Positions 34,015 through 42,412 of a DNA stretch of 64,000 nt are shown here, piece after piece. Below the pieces are notes generated by a model. The model had not been told where the DNA came from. It saw nothing but the letters and a program-made list of their open reading frames with translations, and did no database searches. Where the stretch lies: positions 1,860,001 through 1,924,000 of the forward strand of contig NZ_CP033966.1 of the NCBI RefSeq assembly GCF_003854895.1, given 5' to 3'. A program made the position numbers and the translations under genes. This stretch comes from Pigmentiphaga sp. H8 (GTDB lineage Bacteria > Pseudomonadota > Gammaproteobacteria > Burkholderiales > Burkholderiaceae_B). Position 1 is the stretch's first letter; each line of letters opens with the position of its first letter.

Positions 34015-34043
34015 ATCTGAATTCCGCACTGCGGAACTCAGAT
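34015..34043. promoter_or_regulatory. 29-bp dyad, candidate IclR-family operator
   Basis: ATCTGAATTCCGC and GCGGAACTCAGAT form 13-bp arms with one mismatch around ACT; the core TTCCGCACTGCGGAA is perfectly symmetric apart from its centre. It lies about 122 bp before the first gene of the operon, a usual position for activator or repressor binding. Length and form fit IclR-family operators, and an IclR gene ends the cluster. Confidence 0.6.
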
Positions 34044-34082
34044 CGAGGAAGGACCGCCCTGGTCCTGGGCGGTTGCCCGCGA

Positions 34083-34544
34083 TCAGGCCGGGATGCCCTC
34101 GAACAGGCTCTGGAACAGCAGGACGATGCCCAGCATCAGGATGGCGGTACCCACGGCCAGCGTGATGCCGGCCACCAGCACCGGCCCCCAGCCGGTGCGC
34201 GACTGCCGCGCCTGGCCCGGGTTGTACCTGGCATCGAACTTGGCATCGGAGGTCAGGCACAGGACGATGGCCTCGATGAAGCCCACGACGGCCGGGACGA
34301 GGAACAGGAAGAAGGCGGGATGGAAATACCACGTTTCGCTGCGCAGCGCGGTGCCTATCATGATCAGCGAGAACAGCAGGACGATCCAGCCGTGGCGGCG
34401 GCCCAGGTACCACCAGTGCGCGCCGGCCCAGCCCAGCACGGCGGCCAGCAGTCCCGCCACGGTTTTATGGCGGAATCCTCGGGTCGGCTGGGGGATAGGG
34501 GACGTATCGTCGGCGGAAGAGGTGGACATGTGGTGGGAATCCAT
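34083..34544 (-). CDS. TM2-domain-like membrane protein
   Basis: A 153-residue protein with a polar N-terminus (about 1-25) and four hydrophobic stretches. The first two frame GWAGAHWWYLGRRHGWIVLL, resembling the TM2 domain with its short polar turn. The function of bacterial TM2 proteins is unknown. ATG 34529 (MSTSS) is an equally possible start; neither has a strong ribosome-binding site. It points towards the catabolic operon but is not obviously part of it. Confidence 0.7.
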   Translation of the reverse strand: MDSHHMSTSSADDTSPIPQPTRGFRHKTVAGLLAAVLGWAGAHWWYLGRRHGWIVLLFSLIMIGTALRSETWYFHPAFFLFLVPAVVGFIEAIVLCLTSDAKFDARYNPGQARQSRTGWGPVLVAGITLAVGTAILMLGIVLLFQSLFEGIPA

Positions 34545-34586
34545 CGTAGAAGAGCTTGATTTTGAAGGACTTTACCGCATCCTTGC

Positions 34587-34615
34587 TTGCTAGGCCTAGA
34601 AGGCCGGGCTATACT
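34587..34615 (+). promoter_or_regulatory. Promoter of the rpsP operon
   Basis: TTGCTA (34587-34592) and TATACT (34610-34615) are separated by 17 bp, with the start codon 40 bp further on. The palindrome CTAGGCCTAG (34590-34599) overlaps the -35 and the spacer. This is a good sigma-70 match in the right place for a ribosomal operon. Confidence 0.65.
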
Positions 34616-34654
34616 TTAGGGCTTTTCTCAGTCAACTTTTCCAAGGAATTACCT

Positions 34655-34915
34655 ATGGTGGTGATTCGTATGTCCCGCGGCGGCTCGAAGAAGCGCCCCT
34701 TCTACAACCTCGTTGCTGCCGATTCGCGCAATCGCCGCGATGGCCGTTTCATCGAGCGCGTGGGTTTCTACAACCCCGTTGCTTCCGAGGGTGAAGAAGG
34801 CCTGCGCATCGCGCTCGACCGCGTCGAGCACTGGACCAAGAACGGCGCTCAGCTGTCGCCGGCCGTGGCCCGTCTCGTCAAGGAATACGGCGCCAAGGTC
34901 GCGCCGGCTGCCTGA
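34655..34915 (+). CDS. rpsP: 30S ribosomal protein S16
   Basis: An 86-residue S16, beginning MVVIRMSRGGSKKRPFYN and including VAADSRNRRDGRFIERVGFYNP. It binds 16S rRNA early in 30S assembly. AAGGAA lies eight bases before the ATG. First gene of rpsP-rimM-trmD-rplS, an order conserved across proteobacteria. Confidence 0.97.
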   Translation: MVVIRMSRGGSKKRPFYNLVAADSRNRRDGRFIERVGFYNPVASEGEEGLRIALDRVEHWTKNGAQLSPAVARLVKEYGAKVAPAA

Positions 34916-34919
34916 TTTC

Positions 34920-35531
34920 GTGGTGTCCGCCGCGCTCACGGGGTCCGGTAGCGATCCCGCCCTTCCCGCCGACCTCGTCGAGGTCGGGCATGTGGCGGAG
35001 GCCTTTGGCGTGCGCGGCGGTCTCAAGATCCAGCCGTACTCGGCCCAGTCCGAAGCCTTGTTGGGCAGCCGCGCGTGGTGGTTGCGCAAGGGCACGGAAG
35101 TGCGCCGTATCGAAGTGGCCGACGCCAAGCGCCATGGCGCGGTGGTGACGGTCGCTTTTCCCGGCGTGTCCGACCGGGACCAGGCCCTGGCCTGGAAGGG
35201 TTGGACGGTGCTGGTGCCGCGCAGCCAGTTCCCCCGGCTCGCCGAAGGCGAGTTCTATTGGGTGGACCTGATCGGCTGTACATTGACGGGCAAGAATGAC
35301 TCGGACCAGGAAGTCGTCCTGGGCACGGTGTCGGAAGTCAGCGACAACGGGGTGCATGCGATTTTGCACGTGGCCTGTGTCGAACCCGTGGCTCCCGGCC
35401 AGCCGACGCAGCCGCTGCTCGATGCGCGCGGCAGGCAGCGCGAGACCCTGGTGCCTTTCGTCGACGCGTATATCCGTGGTGTCGATCTGGACGCCCGGCG
35501 CATAGACAGCGATTGGCCCGAGGGTTTCTGA
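34920..35531 (+). CDS. rimM: Ribosome maturation factor RimM
   Basis: A 203-residue 16S processing factor that binds S19 during 30S head assembly. The N-terminal domain contains VEVGHVAEAFGVRGGLKIQPYS (about 21-42) and the PRC-barrel half begins near EGEFYWVDLIGCTL (about 115). The start is one of two adjacent GTG codons (34920 or 34923), four or seven bases after the rpsP stop, with no ATG available. Confidence 0.93.
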   Translation: MVSAALTGSGSDPALPADLVEVGHVAEAFGVRGGLKIQPYSAQSEALLGSRAWWLRKGTEVRRIEVADAKRHGAVVTVAFPGVSDRDQALAWKGWTVLVPRSQFPRLAEGEFYWVDLIGCTLTGKNDSDQEVVLGTVSEVSDNGVHAILHVACVEPVAPGQPTQPLLDARGRQRETLVPFVDAYIRGVDLDARRIDSDWPEGF

Positions 35532-35567
35532 CCCGTCGGGCGTGAACAAAGGGCTTGGGCCCGGGCC

Positions 35568-36353
35568 ATGGACGAGATGTTGCGGTTCGACGTGATCACG
35601 CTGTTCGGCCCGATGTTCGAGGCCATCAGCCAGCAGGGCGTGACCGGCCGGGCGCATGCGCAGGGCCGGTGGCGGTTACAGGCCTGGAATCCGCGCGACT
35701 TCACGGTGGACGTGCATCGGACGGTGGACGACAGGCCCTATGGCGGCGGACCCGGCATGGTGATGCGGGTCGAGCCTCTGGAGAAAGCCGTGTGCGCGGC
35801 GCGCGACCAGCGCGCGCAGGCCGGTTTGCCCGAGGCGCCGGTGGTGTTGCTGTCGCCGCAGGGGCGGCGTTTCGACCAGGCCCAGGCTCACGCGCTGGCC
35901 GGCGGAACGGGCGCCATCCTGGTGTGCGGCCGCTATGAAGGCATCGACCAGCGGTTCATCGACCGCTGGGTGACGCAGGAAGTGTCGCTGGGCGACTTCG
36001 TGCTGTCCGGCGGGGAAATCGCGGCGATGGCGATGATGGACGCCGCGGTCAGGCTGTTGCCCGGTGTCCTGAACGACGACGAATCCGCCGTGCAGGATTC
36101 GTTCAACGAGCGGTTGTCCGGCCTTTTGGACTGTCCGCACTATACTCGGCCGGAAGTCTATGACGGCCAGCCGGTGCCCGACGTGCTGTTGTCGGGGCAT
36201 CATGCCAACATCGAGCGTTGGCGGCGCCGGCAGTCGCTGGAAGCGACGAGCGGCAAGCGCCCCGATCTGATCGAGGCGGCACGCGAGCGCGGCTGGTTGA
36301 GCCGCGACGACGAGAAGTTTCTGTCCGACCTGCAAAGGGAAGACAAGCGCTGA
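35568..36353 (+). CDS. trmD: tRNA (guanine-N1-)-methyltransferase
   Basis: A 261-residue SPOUT methyltransferase that makes m1G37 in tRNAs. It has the N-terminal RFDVITLFGPMFEAI, VDDRPYGGGPGMVMRVEPL, the knot segment LVCGRYEGIDQRFIDRWV (about 124-141) and SLGDFVLSGGE. The alternative start ATG 35577 would remove three residues. Lies between rimM and rplS. Confidence 0.95.
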   Translation: MDEMLRFDVITLFGPMFEAISQQGVTGRAHAQGRWRLQAWNPRDFTVDVHRTVDDRPYGGGPGMVMRVEPLEKAVCAARDQRAQAGLPEAPVVLLSPQGRRFDQAQAHALAGGTGAILVCGRYEGIDQRFIDRWVTQEVSLGDFVLSGGEIAAMAMMDAAVRLLPGVLNDDESAVQDSFNERLSGLLDCPHYTRPEVYDGQPVPDVLLSGHHANIERWRRRQSLEATSGKRPDLIEAARERGWLSRDDEKFLSDLQREDKR

Positions 36354-36475
36354 CCGCCTCGGCGGCCGGCGTTGCAGCAAGCCTGCCGGGCATGAGTCCG
36401 GTGGGAGTTCCCATCCTCTGGTAGCGGTGCCATCAAAAGCAGAATCGCTACGTATGATGGTCATTGGAGATAGAA

Positions 36476-36859
36476 ATGGACCTGATCCAAGTCCTCGAGC
36501 AAGAAGAGCTGGCCCGCTTGACGGCCAACAAGACCATTCCGGAATTCGCCCCCGGCGACACCGTGGTGGTCAACGTCAACGTGGTTGAAGGCACCCGCAA
36601 GCGCGTCCAGGCCTACGAAGGCGTGGTCATCGCCAAGCGCAATCGTGGCCTGAACTCGTCGTTCATCGTCCGCAAGATTTCGTCGGGTGAAGGCGTGGAG
36701 CGTACGTTCCAATTGTACGCGCCGACCATCGCGTCGATCGAAGTCAAGCGCCGCGGCGACGTGCGCCGTGCGAAGCTGTACTACCTGCGTTTCCGTTCGG
36801 GCAAGTCGGCCCGGATCAAGGAAAAGCTGGTTCGCAACACGCCGGCTGCCAAGGCTTGA
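36476..36859 (+). CDS. rplS: 50S ribosomal protein L19
   Basis: A 127-residue L19 at the 30S-50S interface. It has MDLIQVLEQEELARL, GDTVVVNVNVVEGTRKRVQA, NRGLNSSFIVRKISSGEGVE and RRAKLYYLRFRSGKSARIKE. GGAG six bases before ATG 36476 decides the start. Last gene of the operon, followed by a strong terminator. Confidence 0.96.
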   Translation: MDLIQVLEQEELARLTANKTIPEFAPGDTVVVNVNVVEGTRKRVQAYEGVVIAKRNRGLNSSFIVRKISSGEGVERTFQLYAPTIASIEVKRRGDVRRAKLYYLRFRSGKSARIKEKLVRNTPAAKA

Positions 36860-36881
36860 TCCTCGCGGTACTGCAAGACGA

Positions 36882-36909
36882 AGCGCCCCTCGTGGGGCGC
36901 TTTTTTTTG
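36882..36909 (+). terminator. Intrinsic terminator of the rpsP operon
   Basis: AAGCGCCCC and GGGGCGCTT form a perfect 9-bp stem around TCGT, followed by an uninterrupted T-run to 36909. It lies 23 bp after the rplS stop. Confidence 0.92.
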
Positions 36910-37006
36910 CCGACGCGTGGCGGCATTTTTCGCTGGAGCGGCCTGCGGGAGTATGCTCTAGCCATGCCGACAACGACGGCGTTTTTCGCCGGGATTTCCG
37001 TTTCAC

Positions 37007-37789
37007 ATGTCATCAGCCATTCCGACCGATCAACCTAGCGACGCTCCGGCAGACGAGATCGACGATACGCCGGAGGAAATTCAGCCCGACTCCCTCGCTC
37101 CGCCCGTCCCGCGGCCGTCGCAGCGCCCGGCCTTCGATCCCGTCGCCCAGCCCTGGGTCGCCAATCCGGGCGGATTGGTGGCGGTGCCCGACACACGCCT
37201 GACGCCGATGGCGCTGCGCGACCGTTTCGCCGCGCCGCCCGCCTGGACGCCGGATGCGCAGGACATCAATCCGGCGCGTGCGGCGGACCGTTCCCTGCGG
37301 CTGGCGTCGGTGCTGGTGCCGATGATGCTCCGGCCCGATGGCATCCAGATCATGCTGACGCAGCGCACCGCGCACCTGCACGACCACGCCGGTCAGGTCA
37401 GTTTTCCGGGCGGGCGGGTGGAGCCCAGCGATTCGTCGGTGACGGATGCCGCGCTGCGCGAGACCGAAGAAGAAACCGGCCTGCCGCGCGGGCTGGTGGA
37501 AGTCATCGGGCAGTTGCCGGACTATTTCACCGGCACGGGCTTTCGTGTCGTGCCGCTGGTGGGGCTGGTGCGCCCGGATTTCGCGCCGCGTCCGGATCCC
37601 TTCGAGGTGGCCGAGGTGTTCGAGGTGCCGCTACGCTTCCTGATGGATCCGTCCAACCATCGGCTGCACAGCGCCGCGTTGCCTGCCGGCGGCCTGCGTT
37701 CCTATTATTCGATGCCATGGAAGCAGTTCTTCATCTGGGGCGCGACGGCGGGCATGCTGCGCAATCTCTACCAGTTCCTGCGCGCGTGA
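37007..37789 (+). CDS. Nudix hydrolase, CoA pyrophosphatase-like
   Basis: A 260-residue Nudix enzyme. After a Pro-rich N-terminal extension (about 1-45), it has the Nudix box in GGRVEPSDSSVTDAALRETE (about 130-149) continuing EETGLP. Upstream, TQRTAHLHDHAGQVSFPGGR matches the NuPF/UPF0035-type signature of CoA pyrophosphatases such as E. coli NudL/YeaB. Such enzymes split CoA into 3',5'-ADP and 4'-phosphopantetheine. The segment before residue 45 is low-complexity and poorly conserved in type. Confidence 0.88.
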   Translation: MSSAIPTDQPSDAPADEIDDTPEEIQPDSLAPPVPRPSQRPAFDPVAQPWVANPGGLVAVPDTRLTPMALRDRFAAPPAWTPDAQDINPARAADRSLRLASVLVPMMLRPDGIQIMLTQRTAHLHDHAGQVSFPGGRVEPSDSSVTDAALRETEEETGLPRGLVEVIGQLPDYFTGTGFRVVPLVGLVRPDFAPRPDPFEVAEVFEVPLRFLMDPSNHRLHSAALPAGGLRSYYSMPWKQFFIWGATAGMLRNLYQFLRA

Positions 37790-37857
37790 TCTCCGTGTCC
37801 TCCTCGCGCATGCGAGGGATGATGCAAAATCATGGCTATGCAATCTAGAATGCGCTC

Positions 37858-38853
37858 ATGAGCTTCTTCGCACTCCTTCTTGCCTTTCTTGCCGAACAAG
37901 TCCGGCCCCTGCCGCGTTCCAACGCCGTCCATGAAGCCGCCCGCGCCGCGTGCCGGTGGGCCGGCCATGCGCTGGATGCGGGCAGCCGTGGCTATGCCCT
38001 GCTGGGCTGGCTGCTGGTGGTGGGGGTGCCCACGGTGGCGATATGGCTGATCGGATCGCTGGCGTGGTCGGTGCACCCTGTCTTCTCGCTGGTCTTCCAC
38101 GTCGTCGTGCTGTGGTTCACGCTGGGGTTCCGGCAGTTCAGCCATCATTTCACCGAGATCCAGTTCGCGCTGGCCCGTGGCGACGTCACGCTGGCGCGCA
38201 GCCACCTGCAGGAGTGGCTGCGGGCATCCGGCGACACCGTGTCCGCCGAGACCATGACCGTGCCGGAGATCTGCCGGACCGCGATCGAGGAAGGCGTGGT
38301 CGCCTCGCATCGGAACGTCTACGGGGTGTTGTTCTGGTATGCGCTGCTGCCCGGTCCGTCCGGCGCCGTGCTGTACAAGCTGGCGGGCATCGCGCGGCAG
38401 GAGTGGAACGATCGCCCCGATGCCTTCGGCGACGTGGCGCGCCGGGCGTTCTACCTGCTGGACTGGATTCCTGCCCGGATGACGGCGGTCGGCTTCGCCA
38501 TCGTCGGCAATTTCGAGGATGCCCTGTACGGGTGGCGCCAGCGGGCCTCCGGCTGGGACGATCCCCAGCGCGGCGTGGTGGTCGAAAGCGCGGCGGGCGC
38601 GCTGGGCGTGCGCCTGGCGCCGGTATCGGGCAAGTGGCAGCCGCCGGCCGAGGCCGTCGATCCCGACCTGGTGGGACCGGTCCAGCCGGCTTCCGCCGCC
38701 AGCGAATTCACCGCCGCCACCGAGGCGCCCGACGAGCCGGTCCGGCTGCCCGATCCGGCCACGCTGCATGCGGCGGTGGGGCTGCTGTGGCGGGCGGTGG
38801 TGCTCTGGATGGCGCTGCTGTTGCTGCTGTCGCTGGTGTCCTGGGCGTCCTGA
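37858..38853 (+). CDS. CobD/CbiB-family membrane protein
   Basis: A 331-residue protein with four to five hydrophobic segments (about 1-15, 45-90, 155-175, 305-328). The central part, VPEICRTAIEEGVVASHRNVYGVLFWY, resembles CbiB/CobD, the membrane adenosylcobinamide-phosphate synthase. No other cobalamin gene is nearby, and the region from about 225 to 300 is a Pro/Ala/Glu-rich insertion. It may be a divergent homologue with another job, as noted for similar genes in Bordetella. Confidence 0.7.
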   Translation: MSFFALLLAFLAEQVRPLPRSNAVHEAARAACRWAGHALDAGSRGYALLGWLLVVGVPTVAIWLIGSLAWSVHPVFSLVFHVVVLWFTLGFRQFSHHFTEIQFALARGDVTLARSHLQEWLRASGDTVSAETMTVPEICRTAIEEGVVASHRNVYGVLFWYALLPGPSGAVLYKLAGIARQEWNDRPDAFGDVARRAFYLLDWIPARMTAVGFAIVGNFEDALYGWRQRASGWDDPQRGVVVESAAGALGVRLAPVSGKWQPPAEAVDPDLVGPVQPASAASEFTAATEAPDEPVRLPDPATLHAAVGLLWRAVVLWMALLLLLSLVSWAS

Positions 38854-38960
38854 CGCCTGACTACGACGGCGGGCATGCCGCCATGCTGCACTGCATGAGG
38901 CCAGACGCGGTTTCCGGCGCTATAGTGGCCCGGTTCGAACTGACCGGAGCGGGGCCAGCC

Positions 38961-39212
38961 ATGTTCTCTTTCCAATATTGCCCGAATCGCACTTCCCGTG
39001 TGCTGGAAGTGGAGATAGACCCGCTGCAGCGTGGCCCGGGCACGTGGGATGTCAACTGCAAGATCTACGAACAGAGCGAAGGCAGGCGGTTGCTGCTCGG
39101 ACCGACCCTGGCGCTGCGCGACATTCCGGCCGAGTCCGAGCAGGAATGCCTGGACGAAGCCGAGATCCGCATCGCCGACGAAATCGAGAACGACCGCTGG
39201 TTCAAGCTGTAG
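38961..39212 (+). CDS. Small hypothetical protein
   Basis: An 83-residue acidic protein beginning MFSFQYCPNRTSRVLEVEID, with no signal peptide or membrane segment. GGAG lies upstream and TATAGT (38921-38926) is a possible -10. Third-position GC bias and the clean start support real coding. The family is not recognised. Confidence 0.6.
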   Translation: MFSFQYCPNRTSRVLEVEIDPLQRGPGTWDVNCKIYEQSEGRRLLLGPTLALRDIPAESEQECLDEAEIRIADEIENDRWFKL

Positions 39213-39325
39213 CGACCGACGTTTCTCAGTTATTGCATCCCGTTACATCCCAGGGCTCGGCACCCTGCGACGGTCTATACAATCGTCCGCAGGCATGTGC
39301 CGTTCACGACGATTAGGGGGAAGAT

Positions 39326-39700
39326 GTGAGCATTTTCAAAGCCATACTCGACAAGATTTTCCCGTCCAGCCATCCCGCGGTGGCCCAGGAAGCGCCTCCC
39401 GCCGCTCCGGCGCCTGGTGGCGCGGCTGCTCCGGCCATGCCGGCCGTGGATGTGGAAACCATCCTGAACGCCCTGGCGGCCAAGAGCCCCGAGAAGCTGA
39501 ACTGGAAGACTTCCATCGTCGACCTGATGAAGTTGCTGGGACTGGACAGCAGCCTGGCGGCCCGCAAGCAGCTCGCGACCGAACTGCACTACAGCGGCGA
39601 TACCAACGATTCGGCCTCGATGAACATCTGGCTGCACAAGCAGGTGATGCAGAAGCTGGCGGACAACGGCGGCAAGGTTCCCGACGACCTCAGGAAGTGA
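39326..39700 (+). CDS. DUF3597 domain protein
   Basis: A 124-residue protein starting at GTG 39326 after AGGGGGAAG. An N-terminal amphipathic segment (SIFKAILDKIFPSSHP) leads to an Ala/Pro linker and then the C-terminal domain (about 48-124; LNWKTSIVDLMKLLGLDSSL, ATELHYSGDTNDSASMNIWL) typical of DUF3597. Some members carry LysM domains; this one does not. Function unknown. A clear terminator follows. Confidence 0.8.
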   Translation: MSIFKAILDKIFPSSHPAVAQEAPPAAPAPGGAAAPAMPAVDVETILNALAAKSPEKLNWKTSIVDLMKLLGLDSSLAARKQLATELHYSGDTNDSASMNIWLHKQVMQKLADNGGKVPDDLRK

Positions 39701-39708
39701 TCGACGGC

Positions 39709-39734
39709 AGGGCGCTCCACCGAGCGCCCTTTTT
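39709..39734 (+). terminator. Intrinsic terminator after the DUF3597 gene
   Basis: AGGGCGCT and AGCGCCCT form a perfect 8-bp stem around CCACCG, followed by TTTTT. It lies 8 bp after the stop. Convergent with the Bug gene that ends at 39755. Confidence 0.88.
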
Positions 39735-39754
39735 GTTTCAGGTCCTGTTTTATC

Positions 39755-40738
39755 TCATTCTGGCAGGATGTCGATTTCCTTGGTGATCCGCGCCCATCGC
39801 GCATGTTCGCGCTTGAGGAAATCGCCGGTCTGGGCCGGGCTGTAGCCCGGCGCGGCGATGGGACCGATGGTGGCGATGCGCCCGGCCACTTCCTCGTCGG
39901 ACAGCAGCGCATTGATGTCGCGGTTGACCCGCTCGACCGCCGCCGTGGGCGTGCCGGCGGGCGCGACGATGGCGAACCAGCCCACCATGTCGAAATCGGG
40001 CAGCAGCTCGGACACCGCCGGTACCTGCGGCCAGTCCGCCAGGCGCTTGTCCGAAGTCACGGCCAGCAGCCGCAGCCGTCCTTGCTTGGCGAGCTGCGCG
40101 GTCGAGGCCACGTCGGCCACGATGGCATCCACGTGGCCGCCCATCAGATTCTGCGCCGAAACACCTACCGACACGTAGGGCACCAGGTTGGCCTGGGCGC
40201 CGGAGCGGGCGTTGAACAGGCGGGCGATCATGCCGCCGAAGGTGCGCGGCCCCTCGTTGCCCAGCGTGAACGTGCCCGGCGTGGCCTTGGACTTGGCGAC
40301 CAGCTCTTCGACGGTGCGGATGGGCGAGTCGGCCTTGACCAGGATGCCGAACGGGCTACGGGCGACGAAGGCCACGGGCACGAAGTCCTTGGCGGGGTCA
40401 TAGGGCAGTTGCTTGAACAGGAAGGTGTTGGTGACCAGCGCCGCGGTCGTCGCGAAATAGAAGTTGTAGCCGTCGGCGGGTGACCGCGCGGCCGCCTGCG
40501 CGCCCACCGTGTTCTGGCCGCCCGGCTTGTTCTCGATCACGACCGCCTGGCCCCAGCGCGGATACAGCCGCTCGGACAGCAGCCGGGCGATGTTGTCCGG
40601 GCCGGATCCGGGAGGCTGCGACAGCAGCAGCCGCACCGGTTTATCCGGCCAGGCCTGGGCCAGCGCCGAGCGCAGGGGGGAAAGCGCCGGGACTGCGGCC
40701 AGGGCGGCCAGGGTCTGGATGGCGTGTCTTCTGTTCAT
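39755..40738 (-). CDS. Bug/TctC-family periplasmic solute receptor
   Basis: A 327-residue TTT-type receptor. The twin-arginine-like start MNRRHAIQTLAALAAVPAL leads to a cleavage region near SALAQ; mature motifs include WPDKPVRLLLSQPPGSGPDNIA, VIENKPGGQNTVG, SPADGYNFYFATT and VPAVSELLPDFDMVG. Last gene of the aromatic cluster, 23 bp after the hydroxylase, so it probably supplies the aromatic acid degraded by the enzymes upstream. Confidence 0.9.
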   Translation of the reverse strand: MNRRHAIQTLAALAAVPALSPLRSALAQAWPDKPVRLLLSQPPGSGPDNIARLLSERLYPRWGQAVVIENKPGGQNTVGAQAAARSPADGYNFYFATTAALVTNTFLFKQLPYDPAKDFVPVAFVARSPFGILVKADSPIRTVEELVAKSKATPGTFTLGNEGPRTFGGMIARLFNARSGAQANLVPYVSVGVSAQNLMGGHVDAIVADVASTAQLAKQGRLRLLAVTSDKRLADWPQVPAVSELLPDFDMVGWFAIVAPAGTPTAAVERVNRDINALLSDEEVAGRIATIGPIAAPGYSPAQTGDFLKREHARWARITKEIDILPE

Positions 40739-40761
40739 CGTTGTCTCCTCGCTTGGTGGGG

Positions 40762-42306
40762 TCAATGCAGCGCGTTGCGTAGTTCGTCCAGCAAGGCGTC
40801 CAGTTCGCGCGCATCGGACGCGACGCCATAGACATAGCGGTCGGGGCGTACCACCGCCGCCATGCAGCGGTGGCGTTCGAACCACGCCGCGCACACGCCT
40901 TCGGTTTCGGCCAGTTCGCCCATATCCAGCGTGGCCATGCTCCATCCGGATGGAAGGGCGGGCACGGCTCCCGCGTGGCGGGCGTCCAGCACCAGCCACC
41001 AGCCGTCTCCCGCCGCCTGGTCCAGGCGGACCGCGGTGCCGGCCTGCATGATCCAGGGTTGGGGGAACAGCGTGCCGCGCGCGGGCGTGCCGGCGCGTGC
41101 CAGCAGGCCTTGCTCCAGCGGCGGAATGACCTCCTGGCGCGGCATGTCGCGCACCGTGCCGCCGCATTCGTCCAGCAGGTGGGCGTCGCGGGCGCGGGCC
41201 CGGGCCTCGTCGCGTTCGCAGATCACCGCGCCTATGGCCTTGATGCGGCCGGTCAGGCTGCGCACGTGCTGCTTGCGCTCGATGCCGTAGCTGTCCAGCA
41301 GCGCGTTGGCCTGGGCCTCCGTTACCGCCTGCCGCAGCACGGCGGCCAGCTTCCAGTTCAGATTGGCGACGTCGCGTATGCCCTGGCACATGCCCTGGCC
41401 CAGGAAGGGCGGCTGCTGGTGGGCGGCATCGCCGGCGACGAACACGCGGCCGCGGCGCCAGTCGCGCGCAACCAGTGCATGGAAGCGGTAGCTGGCCTGG
41501 CGCCAGAGTTCGCCGTCCTCCGGGGTCAGCCAGCGCGACAGCAGCTTCCAGGTTTCCTCGGGCTGGGTGATGGTACGGGGATCCTCGCCGGGTTTGAGGG
41601 AGATCTCCCAGCGGCGGTGATTGCCCGGGCCGATGACCAGCGTGCAGGGCCGGTCAGGTTCGCAGTACTGCACGCTGGTGCGCGGCAGCTTGGCCAGGCC
41701 GCGTTCGTTGGCCAGGACGTCCACCACCAGCCAGGGTTCGTCGAATTCCAGGTCTTCCAGTTCGATGCCCGCCAGTTCGCGCACCGTGCTGGAAGCGCCA
41801 TCGCAGCCGATGACGTATTTCGCGCGCAGGCTGGCGCGGCGGCCGTCCGCATGGGCCAGGTCCAGCCGGGCGCCCGCGGCGTCCTGCTCCAGGCCGACCA
41901 GTGTCGTGTCCAGCTCGACGCGTACGTTCGGCAATTGCCGGACGTGGTCGCGCAGGATGCGTTCCACCGGCGGCTGGGTGAAGACGTTCGAGGGCGTATA
42001 GCCCAGGGGGTAGGGCGGCTCCACCATCGTGAGCCGCTTGATCAACTGGCCGTCCACGCCGAAGTATTCCGACGGCGTGAAGGGCTCCACGTACCGGGAA
42101 ATGCGATCGACCAGCCCCAGTTGCTGGAAGACCCGCATGATCTCGTGATCGACCGCGATCGCGCGCGGCTTGTCGTAGACGTCGTGCTGCCGGTCGCAGA
42201 CGTAGACCTTGAAGCCCTGGTTGCCCAGCAGCCCGGCGGCCACCGCCCCGGAAGGGCCGAAGCCGACGATGGCGACGTCGTAAAGAGGATGCGCGAAGGC
42301 GTTCAT
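40762..42306 (-). CDS. FAD-dependent aromatic hydroxylase, MhpA-like
   Basis: A 514-residue class A flavoprotein monooxygenase. It has GFGPSGAVAAGLLGNQGFKV (FAD dinucleotide fold, about 15-34), GCDGASSTVRELAG (about 168-181) and AGDAAHQQPPFLGQGMCQGI (about 285-304). The closest group is 3-(3-hydroxyphenyl)propionate 2-hydroxylase (MhpA) and related phenol hydroxylases. It would insert a hydroxyl ortho to an existing one, giving the catechol for the dioxygenase gene upstream. Substrate not assignable. Confidence 0.88.
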   Translation of the reverse strand: MNAFAHPLYDVAIVGFGPSGAVAAGLLGNQGFKVYVCDRQHDVYDKPRAIAVDHEIMRVFQQLGLVDRISRYVEPFTPSEYFGVDGQLIKRLTMVEPPYPLGYTPSNVFTQPPVERILRDHVRQLPNVRVELDTTLVGLEQDAAGARLDLAHADGRRASLRAKYVIGCDGASSTVRELAGIELEDLEFDEPWLVVDVLANERGLAKLPRTSVQYCEPDRPCTLVIGPGNHRRWEISLKPGEDPRTITQPEETWKLLSRWLTPEDGELWRQASYRFHALVARDWRRGRVFVAGDAAHQQPPFLGQGMCQGIRDVANLNWKLAAVLRQAVTEAQANALLDSYGIERKQHVRSLTGRIKAIGAVICERDEARARARDAHLLDECGGTVRDMPRQEVIPPLEQGLLARAGTPARGTLFPQPWIMQAGTAVRLDQAAGDGWWLVLDARHAGAVPALPSGWSMATLDMGELAETEGVCAAWFERHRCMAAVVRPDRYVYGVASDARELDALLDELRNALH

Positions 42307-42412
42307 GCCCGGCCTCCGGGCGCGGGGTGTTTCTTCAGGGCGAGACGGGCCGTGCCCGCCAGCCGGACGTGGGGGTGTCGCATGATGGATCCGTGGTTCG
42401 GGAAAAGAGGCG

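Noticed and set aside
36354..36475. Promoter or small gene between trmD and rplS
   Set aside because: No convincing -35/-10 pair or coding start was seen; the gap looks like a spacer inside the operon.
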